Part shown: piece after piece, positions 33,649 to 42,211 of the stretch
How positions within the stretch are numbered: position 1 is the first letter of the stretch
Layout: each line of letters begins with the position of its first letter
Assembly: GCA_017541305.1 (NCBI GenBank)
Contig: JAFXZJ010000012.1
Coordinates: 1-60,299, forward strand
Source: Clostridia bacterium
GTDB lineage: Bacteria; Bacillota; Clostridia; Christensenellales; CAG-138
Direction of reading: 5' to 3'
Length of the DNA: 60,299 nt
Made by a program: the position numbers and the translations under genes
Notes under the pieces: model-generated
Seen by the model: only the letters and a program-made list of their open reading frames with translations
Databases searched by the model: none
What the model was told of the DNA's origin: nothing

Positions 33649-34595
33649 TTATTTCTCCTGATACTTTGTTGGTTTCTGCGCCTGCTTCTGATCTCAAGCG
33701 TCATCCCGGCAAGCCCGGCAAACAGTCTGTCAAAGGCCGCGCCGCCGGATGCGTTGGTCGAAAGCCTTGCCGCATTCTCGGTCAACTTATCTATAATACA
33801 ACCTATTTGACCGATTGTAAAGTAGGAACTTGATTTTTTTATATCCTCCGCATGATCGGGGCAGTATTCCGGCTCCATGCCGCAGGCGGCGCGCATCATG
33901 TCGTGACAGACTAACAGCAAAAGCTCGTTCGCCTCCATATAATCCCTTTTGTCGCGCTTCTGCTTGGTCCACTTGAATTCCGGCACGCCGCGCAGCGCCT
34001 TATAGAACGCTTCTATAGCCCCGTTCCGCATTTCACGGAAGGCCTGATCCTCATACAGCCTTATCGCCCGCGCGGTCACGCCGCCCGAATATGCGGCAAA
34101 GCTGCCGGCTTCGCGCTCGTTCGCGCCTCTTCCGATCAGCTCCGCCTCGATAAGGCGCACGTCCTGCGAAGCGCATCTTATCACCATGCATCGCGATCTG
34201 ATCGTGGGAAGGATGCCGTATTCGTTGCCGGTCAGAATGAAGTGCGTGTTTTCGGGAGGCTCCTCAAGCACCTTAAGCATGGCGTTCTGCACGATGGGCG
34301 AAAGCAGATCGGCCCTCAGCAGCACCACCACGCGCCCGTTTTTGCCATAGGTCTCGCGATAGATCTCGGGGCGTATCACCTCGCGAAATTCGCCTATCGT
34401 GACCGAGCCCTCATATTCCATATAATCGGGGTCGTCACGAAGCCTTGCGGTCTCCCGCGAGCCCGTCAGCATCAGCGCCGCCGCGGCGCGCGCGGCATTA
34501 TCCGTCATATCGGGATCGTTGCCGGTAAGCAGGTAGGAATGCAGGGTGCGCCCCGCCGCTATGGAAGCCTCAAGCCTTTTCAGCGTATCGTTCAT
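33645..34595 (-). CDS. holB: DNA polymerase III delta' subunit
   Basis: A 316-residue clamp-loader subunit of the replicative polymerase. The AAA-type core shows LLSPIVQNAMLKVLEEPPENTHFIL and the sensor region LPTIRSRCMVIR. The Walker A loop is degenerate (LLTGNDPDMTDNAA), as expected for the non-ATP-hydrolysing delta' subunit, and no zinc-binding Cys cluster is seen. It overlaps both neighbours by four bases. The pair holB-ricT is conserved in Firmicutes. Confidence 0.88.
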   Translation of the reverse strand: MNDTLKRLEASIAAGRTLHSYLLTGNDPDMTDNAARAAAALMLTGSRETARLRDDPDYMEYEGSVTIGEFREVIRPEIYRETYGKNGRVVVLLRADLLSPIVQNAMLKVLEEPPENTHFILTGNEYGILPTIRSRCMVIRCASQDVRLIEAELIGRGANEREAGSFAAYSGGVTARAIRLYEDQAFREMRNGAIEAFYKALRGVPEFKWTKQKRDKRDYMEANELLLLVCHDMMRAACGMEPEYCPDHAEDIKKSSSYFTIGQIGCIIDKLTENAARLSTNASGGAAFDRLFAGLAGMTLEIRSRRRNQQSIRRNK

Positions 34596-35920
34596 TTCTC
34601 GGTCAGCACGGGAACAAGCCCGTCATGAAGCCCGAAAAGCTCCGCGCCGGCGTCCCTTTCAAGCAGCAGCCTTTCCGCCGCCTCGTTTTTTATGATCTCG
34701 CCGGGGAACAGTATCGCCACCCCGGGAGGATAGCAGCCCACCGCGCCTGCGGAAATGCGCCCGCCGGCCTCCTCGATGGGAATGTATTCGCGCCTGCCGG
34801 TCACGGCGTCGCGCACGGTCACGGCGCATTCCCCGCAAAGCGGCTCTATGTCAAAAGCCTCGGTATCGCAGATATTTCCGTCCGGTACGAGCGCCGCCAG
34901 GGCGCCGATAAGCCTGTCATACCATTCGTCGGGATCGGCGGGCGAGGTGATGAGCGTCACGCATTCGCGGTCGGCCATCTCGGGGAAAACGCCCCTTGCC
35001 TCGAGCTCCGCGCCTAAAGTATAGCCCGTCATGCCCGAATGGGATATGTTAAGCCTTGTGAAGTCCTGCTCCTTTATACCGCGCTTGCCAAGCAGCTTCA
35101 CGCCGGGAACGACCTCTATGCGATCGCGAACGCCGCGGAGCCTTTCTATGTGCGCGTCCCAGTCAAGGGGCTCCAGCACCGAATGCTCGATCGAGAGCAT
35201 CAGTTCATATGATGGGCTCGTCGACTGGAACATATTGAGCACTCTCTGCACCTCGCCGCGCGTTAAGGGACAGCTTTTTCCCAGCAGCAGCAGCGCGGTC
35301 TGCGTCTTGGCAAATAGCGTCTTGTGACAGCTCACGCACCACATATCCGCCTCCTTGGGTATGGGCGGAAGCTGGGGCGAATAGGCAAAATGCGCCCCGT
35401 GCGCCGCGTCTGTAAGGAGCAGCGCGCCCCGCTCGTGACATACCCGCGCGATCTCGTCAATGGGCGATACCGCCCCGCGGTATGTGGGCGAGGTGATGAA
35501 CACGGCGTCGCAGGGCTCGCGGTCTAGCGCCGAGGCTATCTGCTCGGCGGAGAATACGCCGCCGTCGTCCGGAAAGAGCGGAACGGCATGTTGCCCGGCA
35601 AACGCGAGCGCGTTTAGTGCGGATTTATGACAGTTGCGGCCGAGCAGTATGCGCTTGCCCGCGCCGACGGCAAATAGCATGGCAAGATTCGCCGCGCTCG
35701 AGCCGTTTACGATATAGAATGCGTCTGACGCCCACTGCGATACCGCCGCCAGCTGTTCGGATCTAAGTATCGCCTCGTGCGGGGAATGCAGATTGTCGGT
35801 GCCGGGCAGCTCCGTCACGTCAAGCTCGCCGCAAAATCCCTTGTGCCCGGGCATATGGAACCTGGCGGGAGAGCCTTCGGCATATTTTGACGCCGCATTC
35901 CTGATAGGAAGCTCACTCAT
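34592..35920 (-). CDS. PLP-dependent Orn/Lys/Arg decarboxylase-like enzyme
   Basis: A 442-residue fold-type I pyridoxal-phosphate enzyme of the small (YaaO-like) Orn/Lys/Arg decarboxylase group. The N-terminal substrate region reads RFHMPGHKG, followed by NGSSAANLAM, the aspartate motif LLTDAAHGAHF and the PLP lysine in VSCHKTLFAKTQ. The C-terminal domain has AGAVGCYPPGVAILFPGE. It may make a polyamine or diamine, but the substrate is inferred only. I chose the ATG at 35920 (overlapping the previous stop). A TTG two codons earlier is also possible. This gene commonly precedes tmk/holB-like genes in Firmicutes. Confidence 0.85.
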   Translation of the reverse strand: MSELPIRNAASKYAEGSPARFHMPGHKGFCGELDVTELPGTDNLHSPHEAILRSEQLAAVSQWASDAFYIVNGSSAANLAMLFAVGAGKRILLGRNCHKSALNALAFAGQHAVPLFPDDGGVFSAEQIASALDREPCDAVFITSPTYRGAVSPIDEIARVCHERGALLLTDAAHGAHFAYSPQLPPIPKEADMWCVSCHKTLFAKTQTALLLLGKSCPLTRGEVQRVLNMFQSTSPSYELMLSIEHSVLEPLDWDAHIERLRGVRDRIEVVPGVKLLGKRGIKEQDFTRLNISHSGMTGYTLGAELEARGVFPEMADRECVTLITSPADPDEWYDRLIGALAALVPDGNICDTEAFDIEPLCGECAVTVRDAVTGRREYIPIEEAGGRISAGAVGCYPPGVAILFPGEIIKNEAAERLLLERDAGAELFGLHDGLVPVLTEK

Positions 35921-36461
35921 TTTCAAGCAATCCTTTCAAATAGTTTTTGAACTCCTCCGTGGGAGAGAAATACAGCCTGACCTTTTTGCCGTCGTTGTTG
36001 AACACGAGCGAGGAGCAAAGCTCCTTTTTTCGCGGAGAAAAGTGCAGTTCGCTGTCACATGAGCAGCTTTCGCCCGGCTCGAGCAGGGCGATCATATCCT
36101 CGCGGTTTATCACGGCAAGTATCTCGCCCTTGGCGCTTATTGTGCGCTCGACCACCACCGTGCCGACGGGATAGGGGTGATCATCGTGCTTTATGTACTC
36201 GTCGAATCTTGCGTCATACTCCGTTTCGGGCTCCTTGTAGAACACCGTGTAGCGCCAGCCGCATATCCTCAGCTTGTAAACGAGTATGAGCAGGCCTCCG
36301 AATACGAGCGCAAGCAAGTAAAGAGGCACGTTGCTGTTGAATCTGGTCTTGAGTACGGTCGCCAAAGTGCCCGCCGCAAGGAAGAAGACTATCAGCAGTA
36401 TGAACAGCAGGGCGTCCTTTTTGCCCGAGCCCTTGAGCTTATCGTCGCTTTCCTGATACAT
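35913..36461 (-). CDS. Two-helix membrane protein of unknown function
   Basis: A 182-residue protein with two N-terminal membrane helices (about 16-36 and 44-63) and a cytoplasmic domain of about 115 residues with alternating strands (RYTVFYKEPETEYDARFDEY, VGTVVVERTISAKGEILAVI). No family is recognised. The ATG at 36461 follows GGAGGAATAAAA, better than the upstream start at 36497 which lies in the MGMT gene. It lies in the operon between the MGMT protein and the decarboxylase-like enzyme. Confidence 0.7.
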   Translation of the reverse strand: MYQESDDKLKGSGKKDALLFILLIVFFLAAGTLATVLKTRFNSNVPLYLLALVFGGLLILVYKLRICGWRYTVFYKEPETEYDARFDEYIKHDDHPYPVGTVVVERTISAKGEILAVINREDMIALLEPGESCSCDSELHFSPRKKELCSSLVFNNDGKKVRLYFSPTEEFKNYLKGLLENE

Positions 36462-36463
36462 TT

Positions 36464-36790
36464 TTATTCCTCCGAAGATTCTATTATCGGCTCCCATCGG
36501 TATTGGCTCAGGTCGACAAAGCCGTTTTCGACCCGCACGCCCTCGTCCTCAAGAAGCTTTTCCTGCATATTCACCCCGCCGAACGCGAACGCGGGGGAAA
36601 GGCGGCCCTCACGGTTCACCACCCTGTGACACGGTATCACGCCCGGTTCGGGATTGACGTGGAGCGCATATCCCACCGCCCGCGAAAGGCGCGGGTTGCC
36701 TATGAGCGCGGCGATCTGGCCGTAAGTTGCGACCCTGCCGCGCGGGATCCTTTTGACCTGCTCGTAAACGAGCGCGAACACTCCGTCCAT
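36464..36790 (-). CDS. MGMT-family DNA alkyltransferase, single-domain
   Basis: A 108-residue protein containing only the DNA-binding/active-site domain of O6-alkylguanine-DNA alkyltransferases. The active-site motif is intact (GVIPCHRVV, with the acceptor Cys), the helix-turn-helix arginine-finger region is VATYGQIAALIGNPRLSRAVG, and YALHVNP precedes the active site. The Cys distinguishes it from Trp-containing alkyltransferase-like proteins, so direct repair of alkylated DNA is possible. The start is either the GTG at 36793 or the ATG at 36790. The upstream stop overlaps. Confidence 0.85.
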   Translation of the reverse strand: MDGVFALVYEQVKRIPRGRVATYGQIAALIGNPRLSRAVGYALHVNPEPGVIPCHRVVNREGRLSPAFAFGGVNMQEKLLEDEGVRVENGFVDLSQYRWEPIIESSEE

Positions 36791-37359
36791 CACGGGACCT
36801 CTTTATATGAAACGGGTCTGCCGTCCGCAAACTCCACCGTGAAGCCGTGACCGGGCAGCGGCGTGAACCGATATCTGCCGCCCTCCCCGGGGAACCAGCG
36901 TATCATGACGCCGCCTATTATGCCGCCGTGGGTCACGCACACGGCGTCCTCGCCGCTTTCGATCAGCGGCGCAAGCGCCGAAAGCGCCCGTTCGGTCGCG
37001 ATGTTCCCGCTCTCACCGCCGGGGCAGAGATTCGCCTCATTGTCGCCGGAGATCCAGCATTGATAGGCGGGATCGTCAAGCAGCTCGTCATAGGTCTTCA
37101 TCTCGAAATCGCCGAAATCCACCTCGCGTATGCCGGGCAGCGCCTCGTGGGGGATATCCCCATAGATCGCCTTAAAGGATTGCTCGGCGCGCAGCATGCC
37201 GCTGGTAAAATACCGCGCTGCCCCGGGATAATCCAGCTCGCTCGATAGCTTTTCAAGCGCCTCGCGCCCCTCGTCGGTGATCGGCAGATCCGTGCTCCCG
37301 TAATAGAGCCGCTTCAGATTGCCCTCGGTTATACCGTGGCGGATCAGTGTGAGCTTCAT
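36790..37359 (-). CDS. Histidine phosphatase, CobC-like (alpha-ribazole phosphatase)
   Basis: A 189-residue phosphoglycerate-mutase-like phosphatase. The catalytic RHG motif is TLIRHGITEGN (about 5-15), the second His is in CVTHGGIIGGV, and the family SGMLRAEQS motif is present. Its place in a run with cobT, cobU and cobS suggests it removes the phosphate of alpha-ribazole phosphate or adenosylcobalamin phosphate, the CobC step. The sequence itself allows other substrates. It overlaps the short CobU-like gene by four bases. Confidence 0.8.
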   Translation of the reverse strand: MKLTLIRHGITEGNLKRLYYGSTDLPITDEGREALEKLSSELDYPGAARYFTSGMLRAEQSFKAIYGDIPHEALPGIREVDFGDFEMKTYDELLDDPAYQCWISGDNEANLCPGGESGNIATERALSALAPLIESGEDAVCVTHGGIIGGVMIRWFPGEGGRYRFTPLPGHGFTVEFADGRPVSYKEVP

Positions 37360-37730
37360 TTCAGCACCTCCGGAAGTCCGCAGAACACCCTTATAACGCG
37401 GTCGGCCCGCTTAGCCATCCGCGTGAGCGCCATGCCGTGATACTCGCGCCAATGCCGCTGTTCCTCGTCCATGGGCACTATTCCCGAGCCTATCTCGCGT
37501 GAAATGACGATGGAATCCTTTGCAAAACGGCAGAATTCCTCAACAAAATCGTCTATGCTCACGCCGTCGGCCGCCGCGCTCGCGGTAAGCGCCTCGAAAT
37601 GATAAAAGCATTTATAAGCCTTTTCCGGCGCACCGGAAGCAAGGTCAAAGCAATCCTTCCCCCCAAGGCGGTAATGCTTTTTGGCAAAGGCAAGCTTGCC
37701 CTGATAAGCCCCTCCGATTATGATATCCAT
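37356..37730 (-). CDS. Short CobU-like NTPase
   Basis: A 124-residue protein with a P-loop (GGAYQGK, residues 6-12) and a C-terminal half, SREIGSGIVPMDEEQRHWRE and IRVFCGLPEVLK, that closely follows the end of CobU (NEVGxGIVP...GLPxxLK). It lacks the middle segment with the guanylylated His of full CobU and is about 60 residues shorter. It may do only the cobinamide kinase step, or work with the longer CobU upstream, whose own C-terminus lacks the GIVP motif. Confidence 0.7.
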   Translation of the reverse strand: MDIIIGGAYQGKLAFAKKHYRLGGKDCFDLASGAPEKAYKCFYHFEALTASAAADGVSIDDFVEEFCRFAKDSIVISREIGSGIVPMDEEQRHWREYHGMALTRMAKRADRVIRVFCGLPEVLK

Positions 37731-37745
37731 CCTGTCCCCCCCAAA

Positions 37746-38495
37746 TCAGATCAATACAAGCACCGCAAGTCCCGCCGCCTCGCCCAAGGTCAGCGCATAG
37801 CCCGAGATATCCCCGTTCATACCGTCAAGCTGCTTAAAGCCGTAAAGCGCGGCAAGCCAGTAAACAGCCGCCGAGGCAAGCGGCGCAAGCCCGCGGCAGC
37901 CGCACAGCGCCGCAGGCACGGCGCAGGCCGCGGCAAGCAGCAGTATGGGCAGGATGAGCATCCCAAAGCGCTTTCCTTCACCCATGGAAGAGTATTGGCT
38001 CGTGCTCATGGGCCGCATCACGCTCACCGCGATGGCCGCACAAGCCCTTGTTGACACGGGTATCAGCCCCAGCGAAACCAGCGCGAGGCCGCTTATCTCC
38101 TTCGTCATGCACAGCGCGAACACAGCCGCGCTCAGCAGCACAATGCTTATCACCGCGAACGAGCCGCAGTGCGGGTCCTTCAATATCCTGCGGCGCGTTT
38201 CAAGGTCGCGTCGGGAAAGTATCGCGTCCGATACGTCCATAAACCCGTCCACGTGGATCGCACCGGTCAAAAGCCACGGGAAAAACGCGATCAGCACCGC
38301 GCGTATTGGCATGGGACAGCCTGTCAGCGCCAAAAGCCACGCTTCAAGCGCCCACAGCCCGCCCGCCACAGCGCCGACGAGCGGCAGGCAGGCCAGCATA
38401 TGCCGCCTTGCGCTCTCATCCCAAAGCTTCGCGGGGCAGGGTATGCTCAAAAACATCCCCCATGCCATGAAAAAACCATAAAGCCAAGCCTTCAT
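37746..38495 (-). CDS. cobS: Adenosylcobinamide-GDP ribazoletransferase CobS
   Basis: A 249-residue polytopic membrane enzyme joining adenosylcobinamide-GDP with alpha-ribazole(-phosphate), the last assembly step of cobalamin. The signature TGAIHVDGFMDVSDAILSRR (about 77-96) with its Asp cluster is intact, and about six membrane helices are visible. It overlaps cobU by four bases. Confidence 0.93.
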   Translation of the reverse strand: MKAWLYGFFMAWGMFLSIPCPAKLWDESARRHMLACLPLVGAVAGGLWALEAWLLALTGCPMPIRAVLIAFFPWLLTGAIHVDGFMDVSDAILSRRDLETRRRILKDPHCGSFAVISIVLLSAAVFALCMTKEISGLALVSLGLIPVSTRACAAIAVSVMRPMSTSQYSSMGEGKRFGMLILPILLLAAACAVPAALCGCRGLAPLASAAVYWLAALYGFKQLDGMNGDISGYALTLGEAAGLAVLVLI

Positions 38496-39058
38496 TTTAC
38501 CGCACCGTTTATCTCAAAAAGCGTTTCCGGAGCAAGCGTGCCCTTATGAAGCTTCACAAGCCCCGCTTCGATCTCACATACCACGTCGAATTGTTCCGCA
38601 AGGCCGCAGCAGATGCGTCCAAGCCCGCGCACGTATTCATCCGTCCAGTCCTCATAACGGCTCCCGTCCCTGAAAAGGTCGTCGCACACGCAGACGAAGT
38701 TATCGGCCGCGCCCGAAACCGCGATCAGGTCATCAAGCGCTCTCGCCGGAGCGCCGGCGTCGGGCTCGTTCCCCAAGAACATCTCGTTTGCAAGCAGCGC
38801 GGTCACGCTGTCGAACAGCACCGAAGCGCCCTCCTTCAAGGGGAGCGCCGTTTGAAGAGCGCGCCCGCATTCCACCGTCTCAAAGCCCCAGCCCGCGCGG
38901 TCGGAAAGGTGCTTTGCTATACGCTCCTCGTCCTCGCGGTCGGTCGGGATCATGGTCGCCCAATAAAGCATCTGCCCTCCATGCGCAAGCGCGCGCACGA
39001 GCCTCTGCGCGAACATGCTCTTGCCGCTCTTGCTTCCGCCCAGCACAAGTACCTTCAT
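38492..39058 (-). CDS. cobU: Adenosylcobinamide kinase/guanylyltransferase CobU, diverged C-terminus
   Basis: A 188-residue protein with the CobU P-loop VLGGSKSGKSMFAQ (5-18), the region YWATMIPTDREDEERIAKH containing the His expected to carry GMP, and VLFDSVTALLANEM. It phosphorylates adenosylcobinamide and adds GMP. The end of the protein (CEIEAGLVKLHKGT) does not show the GIVP/GLPxxLK motif normally found in CobU. That motif occurs in the short paralogue two genes downstream, so the pair may share the work. Confidence 0.85.
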   Translation of the reverse strand: MKVLVLGGSKSGKSMFAQRLVRALAHGGQMLYWATMIPTDREDEERIAKHLSDRAGWGFETVECGRALQTALPLKEGASVLFDSVTALLANEMFLGNEPDAGAPARALDDLIAVSGAADNFVCVCDDLFRDGSRYEDWTDEYVRGLGRICCGLAEQFDVVCEIEAGLVKLHKGTLAPETLFEINGAVK

Positions 39059-40137
39059 CGGCGCTTCCTTATCTCGTCAAGGTAGCCGTCGTCAATGGCC
39101 GCCTCGCCAAATGTCGCCATATCGCGCATGACGGCGCACGCGGCCTTTATCACCTCAAACGCAATGGGGCAGCCGCTCCCCTCGCCCAGCCGCATATCCA
39201 GCAGCAGGAAGGGGGCAAGGCCGATGGCCTCCGCCGCCGCCATATAGCCACGCTCGCGGGATGCGTGCGAGAGGAATATGTAGTCCCTTACGGCGGGGCA
39301 GAGCCGCACCGCGCAGAGCGCCGCGACTATTGAAATGAAGCCGTCCACAACGGCGGGCATGCGGTTTTTCGCCGCGCCTATGAACGCGCCCGTCATTGCG
39401 GCAATATCGAGCCCGCCGACCTTTGCGATAACGTCCGCAACGTCGTTCCCGTCGGGCGAATTGACCCTCAGCGCGTCGGCGATAACCTGCTTTTTAAGCT
39501 CGAAAGCAGCATCCGTCAGCCCCGCGCCGCGCCCGGTCACCTCCTCGGGAGCAAGCCCCGTCAGCGCCGCAAGCACCGCGGCAGAGGTGGTGGTGTTGCC
39601 TATGCCCATCTCGCCCACGCCTATTATGTCCATGCCCTCCAGCTTGGCCTTTTCCGCGCGCTCGAGGCCAACGGCTATCGCGCGCAGGGCTTCCTCGCGC
39701 GTCATCGCGGGGCCTCTGCGGATATTCCCCGTGCCGGGAAGCACCTTCCTGTCGGCTATGCCGGGGTGTGTAAAGCACGTCATTATGCCGACGTCCACAA
39801 CGTCGATCCCATTCCCGAAATAGCTTGCAAGTGACGACATGCCCGTCATGTGCCGGGTCATGTTGATCGCCTGAGCGAGCGTGACCGACTGCGGCGTCAC
39901 CGCAACGCCCTCGCTCACCACACCGTTATCGGCGCAGAAAACGAGCACGCGGCAGGATGCGATCGTGTTCTTCACACTGCCGGTGATCCCCGCCATGCGT
40001 ATCGAAATTTCCTCCAGCTTTCCCAGGCTTCCCGGGGGCTTCGCAAGCTCCGCCTGGCGCTTCTTTGCCCTCTCCACAGCCGCGCCGTCCGCGGGCTGAA
40101 TGCGGTTTATAAGCGTTTCAAAGTCTTTTTCGGTCAT
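39055..40137 (-). CDS. cobT: Nicotinate-nucleotide--dimethylbenzimidazole phosphoribosyltransferase CobT
   Basis: A 360-residue enzyme that activates the lower ligand base for cobalamin by transferring phosphoribose from nicotinate mononucleotide. Motifs include KPPGSLGKLEEISIRMAGI near the N-terminus, VFCADNGVVSEGV, IGVGEMGIGNTTTSAAVLAA (about 170-190) and GGLDIAAMTGAF. Full length. Overlaps both cobU and the TIM-barrel gene by four bases. Confidence 0.95.
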   Translation of the reverse strand: MTEKDFETLINRIQPADGAAVERAKKRQAELAKPPGSLGKLEEISIRMAGITGSVKNTIASCRVLVFCADNGVVSEGVAVTPQSVTLAQAINMTRHMTGMSSLASYFGNGIDVVDVGIMTCFTHPGIADRKVLPGTGNIRRGPAMTREEALRAIAVGLERAEKAKLEGMDIIGVGEMGIGNTTTSAAVLAALTGLAPEEVTGRGAGLTDAAFELKKQVIADALRVNSPDGNDVADVIAKVGGLDIAAMTGAFIGAAKNRMPAVVDGFISIVAALCAVRLCPAVRDYIFLSHASRERGYMAAAEAIGLAPFLLLDMRLGEGSGCPIAFEVIKAACAVMRDMATFGEAAIDDGYLDEIRKRR

Positions 40138-40910
40138 CTTTGTTCAATATACCCGTGCGCCTTGAGCCATTCGAGCGAATCGGCGCAATACATGTTTTCT
40201 ATCGTGAATGTCGCGTTGGGAAGGAGCGCAAGCGCTTTGTCGAGAAGCGCCTCCATCGGGATGCTCCCGTCGCCAAGACAGTTGTGCGTGTCGCGTTCAC
40301 CGCGGTTGTTGTGTATGTGCACGTGTTTCAGATACGGCGCCATAGGCTCTATCCATTCCATGGGCAGCGTTTCCGAAACCACGGTGTTCGCGTGCCCGAT
40401 ATCGAGGCAGAGCCCCAGGCGTTCGTCGCCGACGCCTTTTGCTATGTCAACGAGCATTGCGGGGGAAGGCTCCATCACGTTCTCGAGCATTATCTCAAAG
40501 CCCTGCGGCAGCTCTTTCAGAAATTCCTTCCAGAAGCGCACCGATTCGCTTACGTAAGTCTCCGGATAATAGACGTAAGGGATGTATCCGCCGTGTATCA
40601 CGATGCGGCTTATCCCAAGCTCCCGCGCAAGCCCGACCGACTGTGTGTAGCGGGTTCGCGCAAGCTCCCTTGCTCTTGGATCTATCGCGCAGGCCGCGAG
40701 CTCCGCGAACGGGGCGTGAAATACGAATCGGTCGCAGCCGGCCATCATATCACGGCATTTTTCAATGTGCTCCTCACGGCCGCAGTCGATGTAATACGCC
40801 CAGCAGAACTCGGCGATCTCTATCCCAAGGCCGAAGGGAAGGGCATGCTCCCGGCAGTTTTCGTCTATCGACGAGATATGCAGCCTGCTTTGAAGCGCGC
40901 TTCTGTCCAT
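40134..40910 (-). CDS. Xylose-isomerase-like TIM-barrel protein
   Basis: A 258-residue member of the AP-endonuclease-2/sugar phosphate isomerase superfamily. Characteristic pieces are ISRIVIHGGY, MLENVMEPSPAMLVDI, GLCLDIGHANTV and HVHIHNNRGERDTHNCLGDG, which supply the His, Glu and Asp residues for metal binding. The substrate is unknown. It is the first gene of the cobalamin operon and overlaps cobT, so a link to lower-ligand handling is possible but not shown. The ATG at 40910 follows GGGAGG. A longer frame starting at 40970 would include the promoter. Confidence 0.75.
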   Translation of the reverse strand: MDRSALQSRLHISSIDENCREHALPFGLGIEIAEFCWAYYIDCGREEHIEKCRDMMAGCDRFVFHAPFAELAACAIDPRARELARTRYTQSVGLARELGISRIVIHGGYIPYVYYPETYVSESVRFWKEFLKELPQGFEIMLENVMEPSPAMLVDIAKGVGDERLGLCLDIGHANTVVSETLPMEWIEPMAPYLKHVHIHNNRGERDTHNCLGDGSIPMEALLDKALALLPNATFTIENMYCADSLEWLKAHGYIEQR

Positions 40911-40941
40911 ACCGTCCTCCCGCACATATTTATACATCATA

Positions 40942-40970
40942 ATGATATCATAAAAAGTCGAAAAGCACAA
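40942..40970 (-). promoter_or_regulatory. Promoter of the cobalamin operon
   Basis: TTGTGC (40970-40965), 17-base spacer and TATCAT (40947-40942) on the minus strand. The leader to the ATG is only about 25 bases, too short for a cobalamin riboswitch. Confidence 0.6.
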
Positions 40971-40977
40971 GTAAAAT

Positions 40978-41010
40978 AATACCCCGGACGGTTGCCCGGG
41001 GTATTGGATC
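40978..41010 (-). terminator. Terminator after the ABC importer operon
   Basis: AATACCCCGG pairs with CCGGGGTATT, followed on the minus strand by ATTTTA. It separates the importer operon from the cobalamin operon promoter. Confidence 0.75.
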
Positions 41011-41021
41011 CGATCGGTTTA

Positions 41022-42179
41022 TCAGTCTTCCTCGACCATGGTCTGCTTCTCCTTGGGAACGAGCAGGTTCTTCTCGTTCTCGGGATCGAAGAAGTGCATG
41101 ACCTTGCCTTCGAAGGTGATGTTGAGCTTGGCGCCGTTAACAAGGCCCTTCCTCTGCTCGGGCTCAAGGTCGATGGTGGGCACGCGGACGATCAGCCTTG
41201 TGCCGTCGTCGGTGTAGACGTGCAGATGCAGCTCACTGCCCATCATCTCATTGACCTCCAGGGTAACGGGGATGGTGTTTGCGGCGGGGCCCTTGGCAAG
41301 CACTATGTGCTCGGGGCGCACGCCCAGTATCACAGAGCCGGGGGCGACGTTGAATTCACGCAGCATATCGCCCTTTACGCCGTCGACCTCGATCTTGGCG
41401 TCGAACGGGGTGACGTAATACCTGCCGCCCTCCTTGAGGAGCTCGGTCCTGATTATGTTCATCTTGGGAGCGCCTATGAATTCGGCAACGAACAGGTTTT
41501 CGGGCATCTCGAACACCTCGGTGGGGGAGCCGACCTGCATGATGAAGCCGTCCTTCATGATGACGATCCTGTCGCCCAGGGTCATAGCCTCGGTCTGATC
41601 GTGCGTGACGTAGATGAACGTGGTGTCCAGCTTCTGCCTCAGAAGTATTATCTCGGCGCGCATCTGGTTGCGAAGCTTGGCGTCCAGGTTGGAAAGCGGC
41701 TCGTCCATCAGGAACACCTTGGAGTCCCTGACCATTGCGCGGCCTATCGCAACACGCTGACGCTGACCGCCGGAGAGTGCGCGCGGCTTGCGCATAAGGT
41801 AATCTGTTATGCCGAGTATCTCGGCCGCGTTCGTGACCTTGTTGTAGATAACGTCCTCGGGCATCTTCTGCAGACGGAGCGAGAAGGCGATGTTCTCATA
41901 GACCGTCATGTGGGGATACAGGGCGTAGTTCTGGAATACCATTGCGATATTCCTGTCCTTGGGCTGCAGATCGTTGACGACTTCGCCGTCGATCTCCACG
42001 GTGCCCTCGCTGATCTCCTCAAGGCCGGCGATCATGCGCAGGGTGGTGGATTTGCCGCAGCCGGAAGGTCCTACGAATACCACGAATTCCTTGTCCTTGA
42101 TATCAAGGTTGAAATCGTGAACGGCAACGACCTTCTTATCGTAGATCTTTTTGACGTTAGTTAATTTTACACTTGCCAT
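41022..42179 (-). CDS. msmX: Sugar ABC transporter ATPase, UgpC/MsmX type
   Basis: A 385-residue ATPase energising carbohydrate importers. Walker A is GPSGCGKST (about 38-46), followed by the Q-loop FQNYALYPHM, signature LSGGQRQRVAIGRAM, Walker B KVFLMDEPLSNLDAKLR and the H-loop VTHDQTEAM. The C-terminal TOBE/regulatory region (about 240-385) is typical of CUT1 ATPases, which can serve several importers. AAGGAG precedes the ATG. It ends the malE-malF-malG-like operon. Confidence 0.93.
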   Translation of the reverse strand: MASVKLTNVKKIYDKKVVAVHDFNLDIKDKEFVVFVGPSGCGKSTTLRMIAGLEEISEGTVEIDGEVVNDLQPKDRNIAMVFQNYALYPHMTVYENIAFSLRLQKMPEDVIYNKVTNAAEILGITDYLMRKPRALSGGQRQRVAIGRAMVRDSKVFLMDEPLSNLDAKLRNQMRAEIILLRQKLDTTFIYVTHDQTEAMTLGDRIVIMKDGFIMQVGSPTEVFEMPENLFVAEFIGAPKMNIIRTELLKEGGRYYVTPFDAKIEVDGVKGDMLREFNVAPGSVILGVRPEHIVLAKGPAANTIPVTLEVNEMMGSELHLHVYTDDGTRLIVRVPTIDLEPEQRKGLVNGAKLNITFEGKVMHFFDPENEKNLLVPKEKQTMVEED

Positions 42180-42211
42180 AATGATTGCTCCTTTTCGATC
42201 GATTGGACGGC

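Noticed and set aside
40911-40941. Cobalamin riboswitch before the cob operon
   Set aside because: The space between promoter and start codon is about 25 bases, far too short, and no B12-box is seen.
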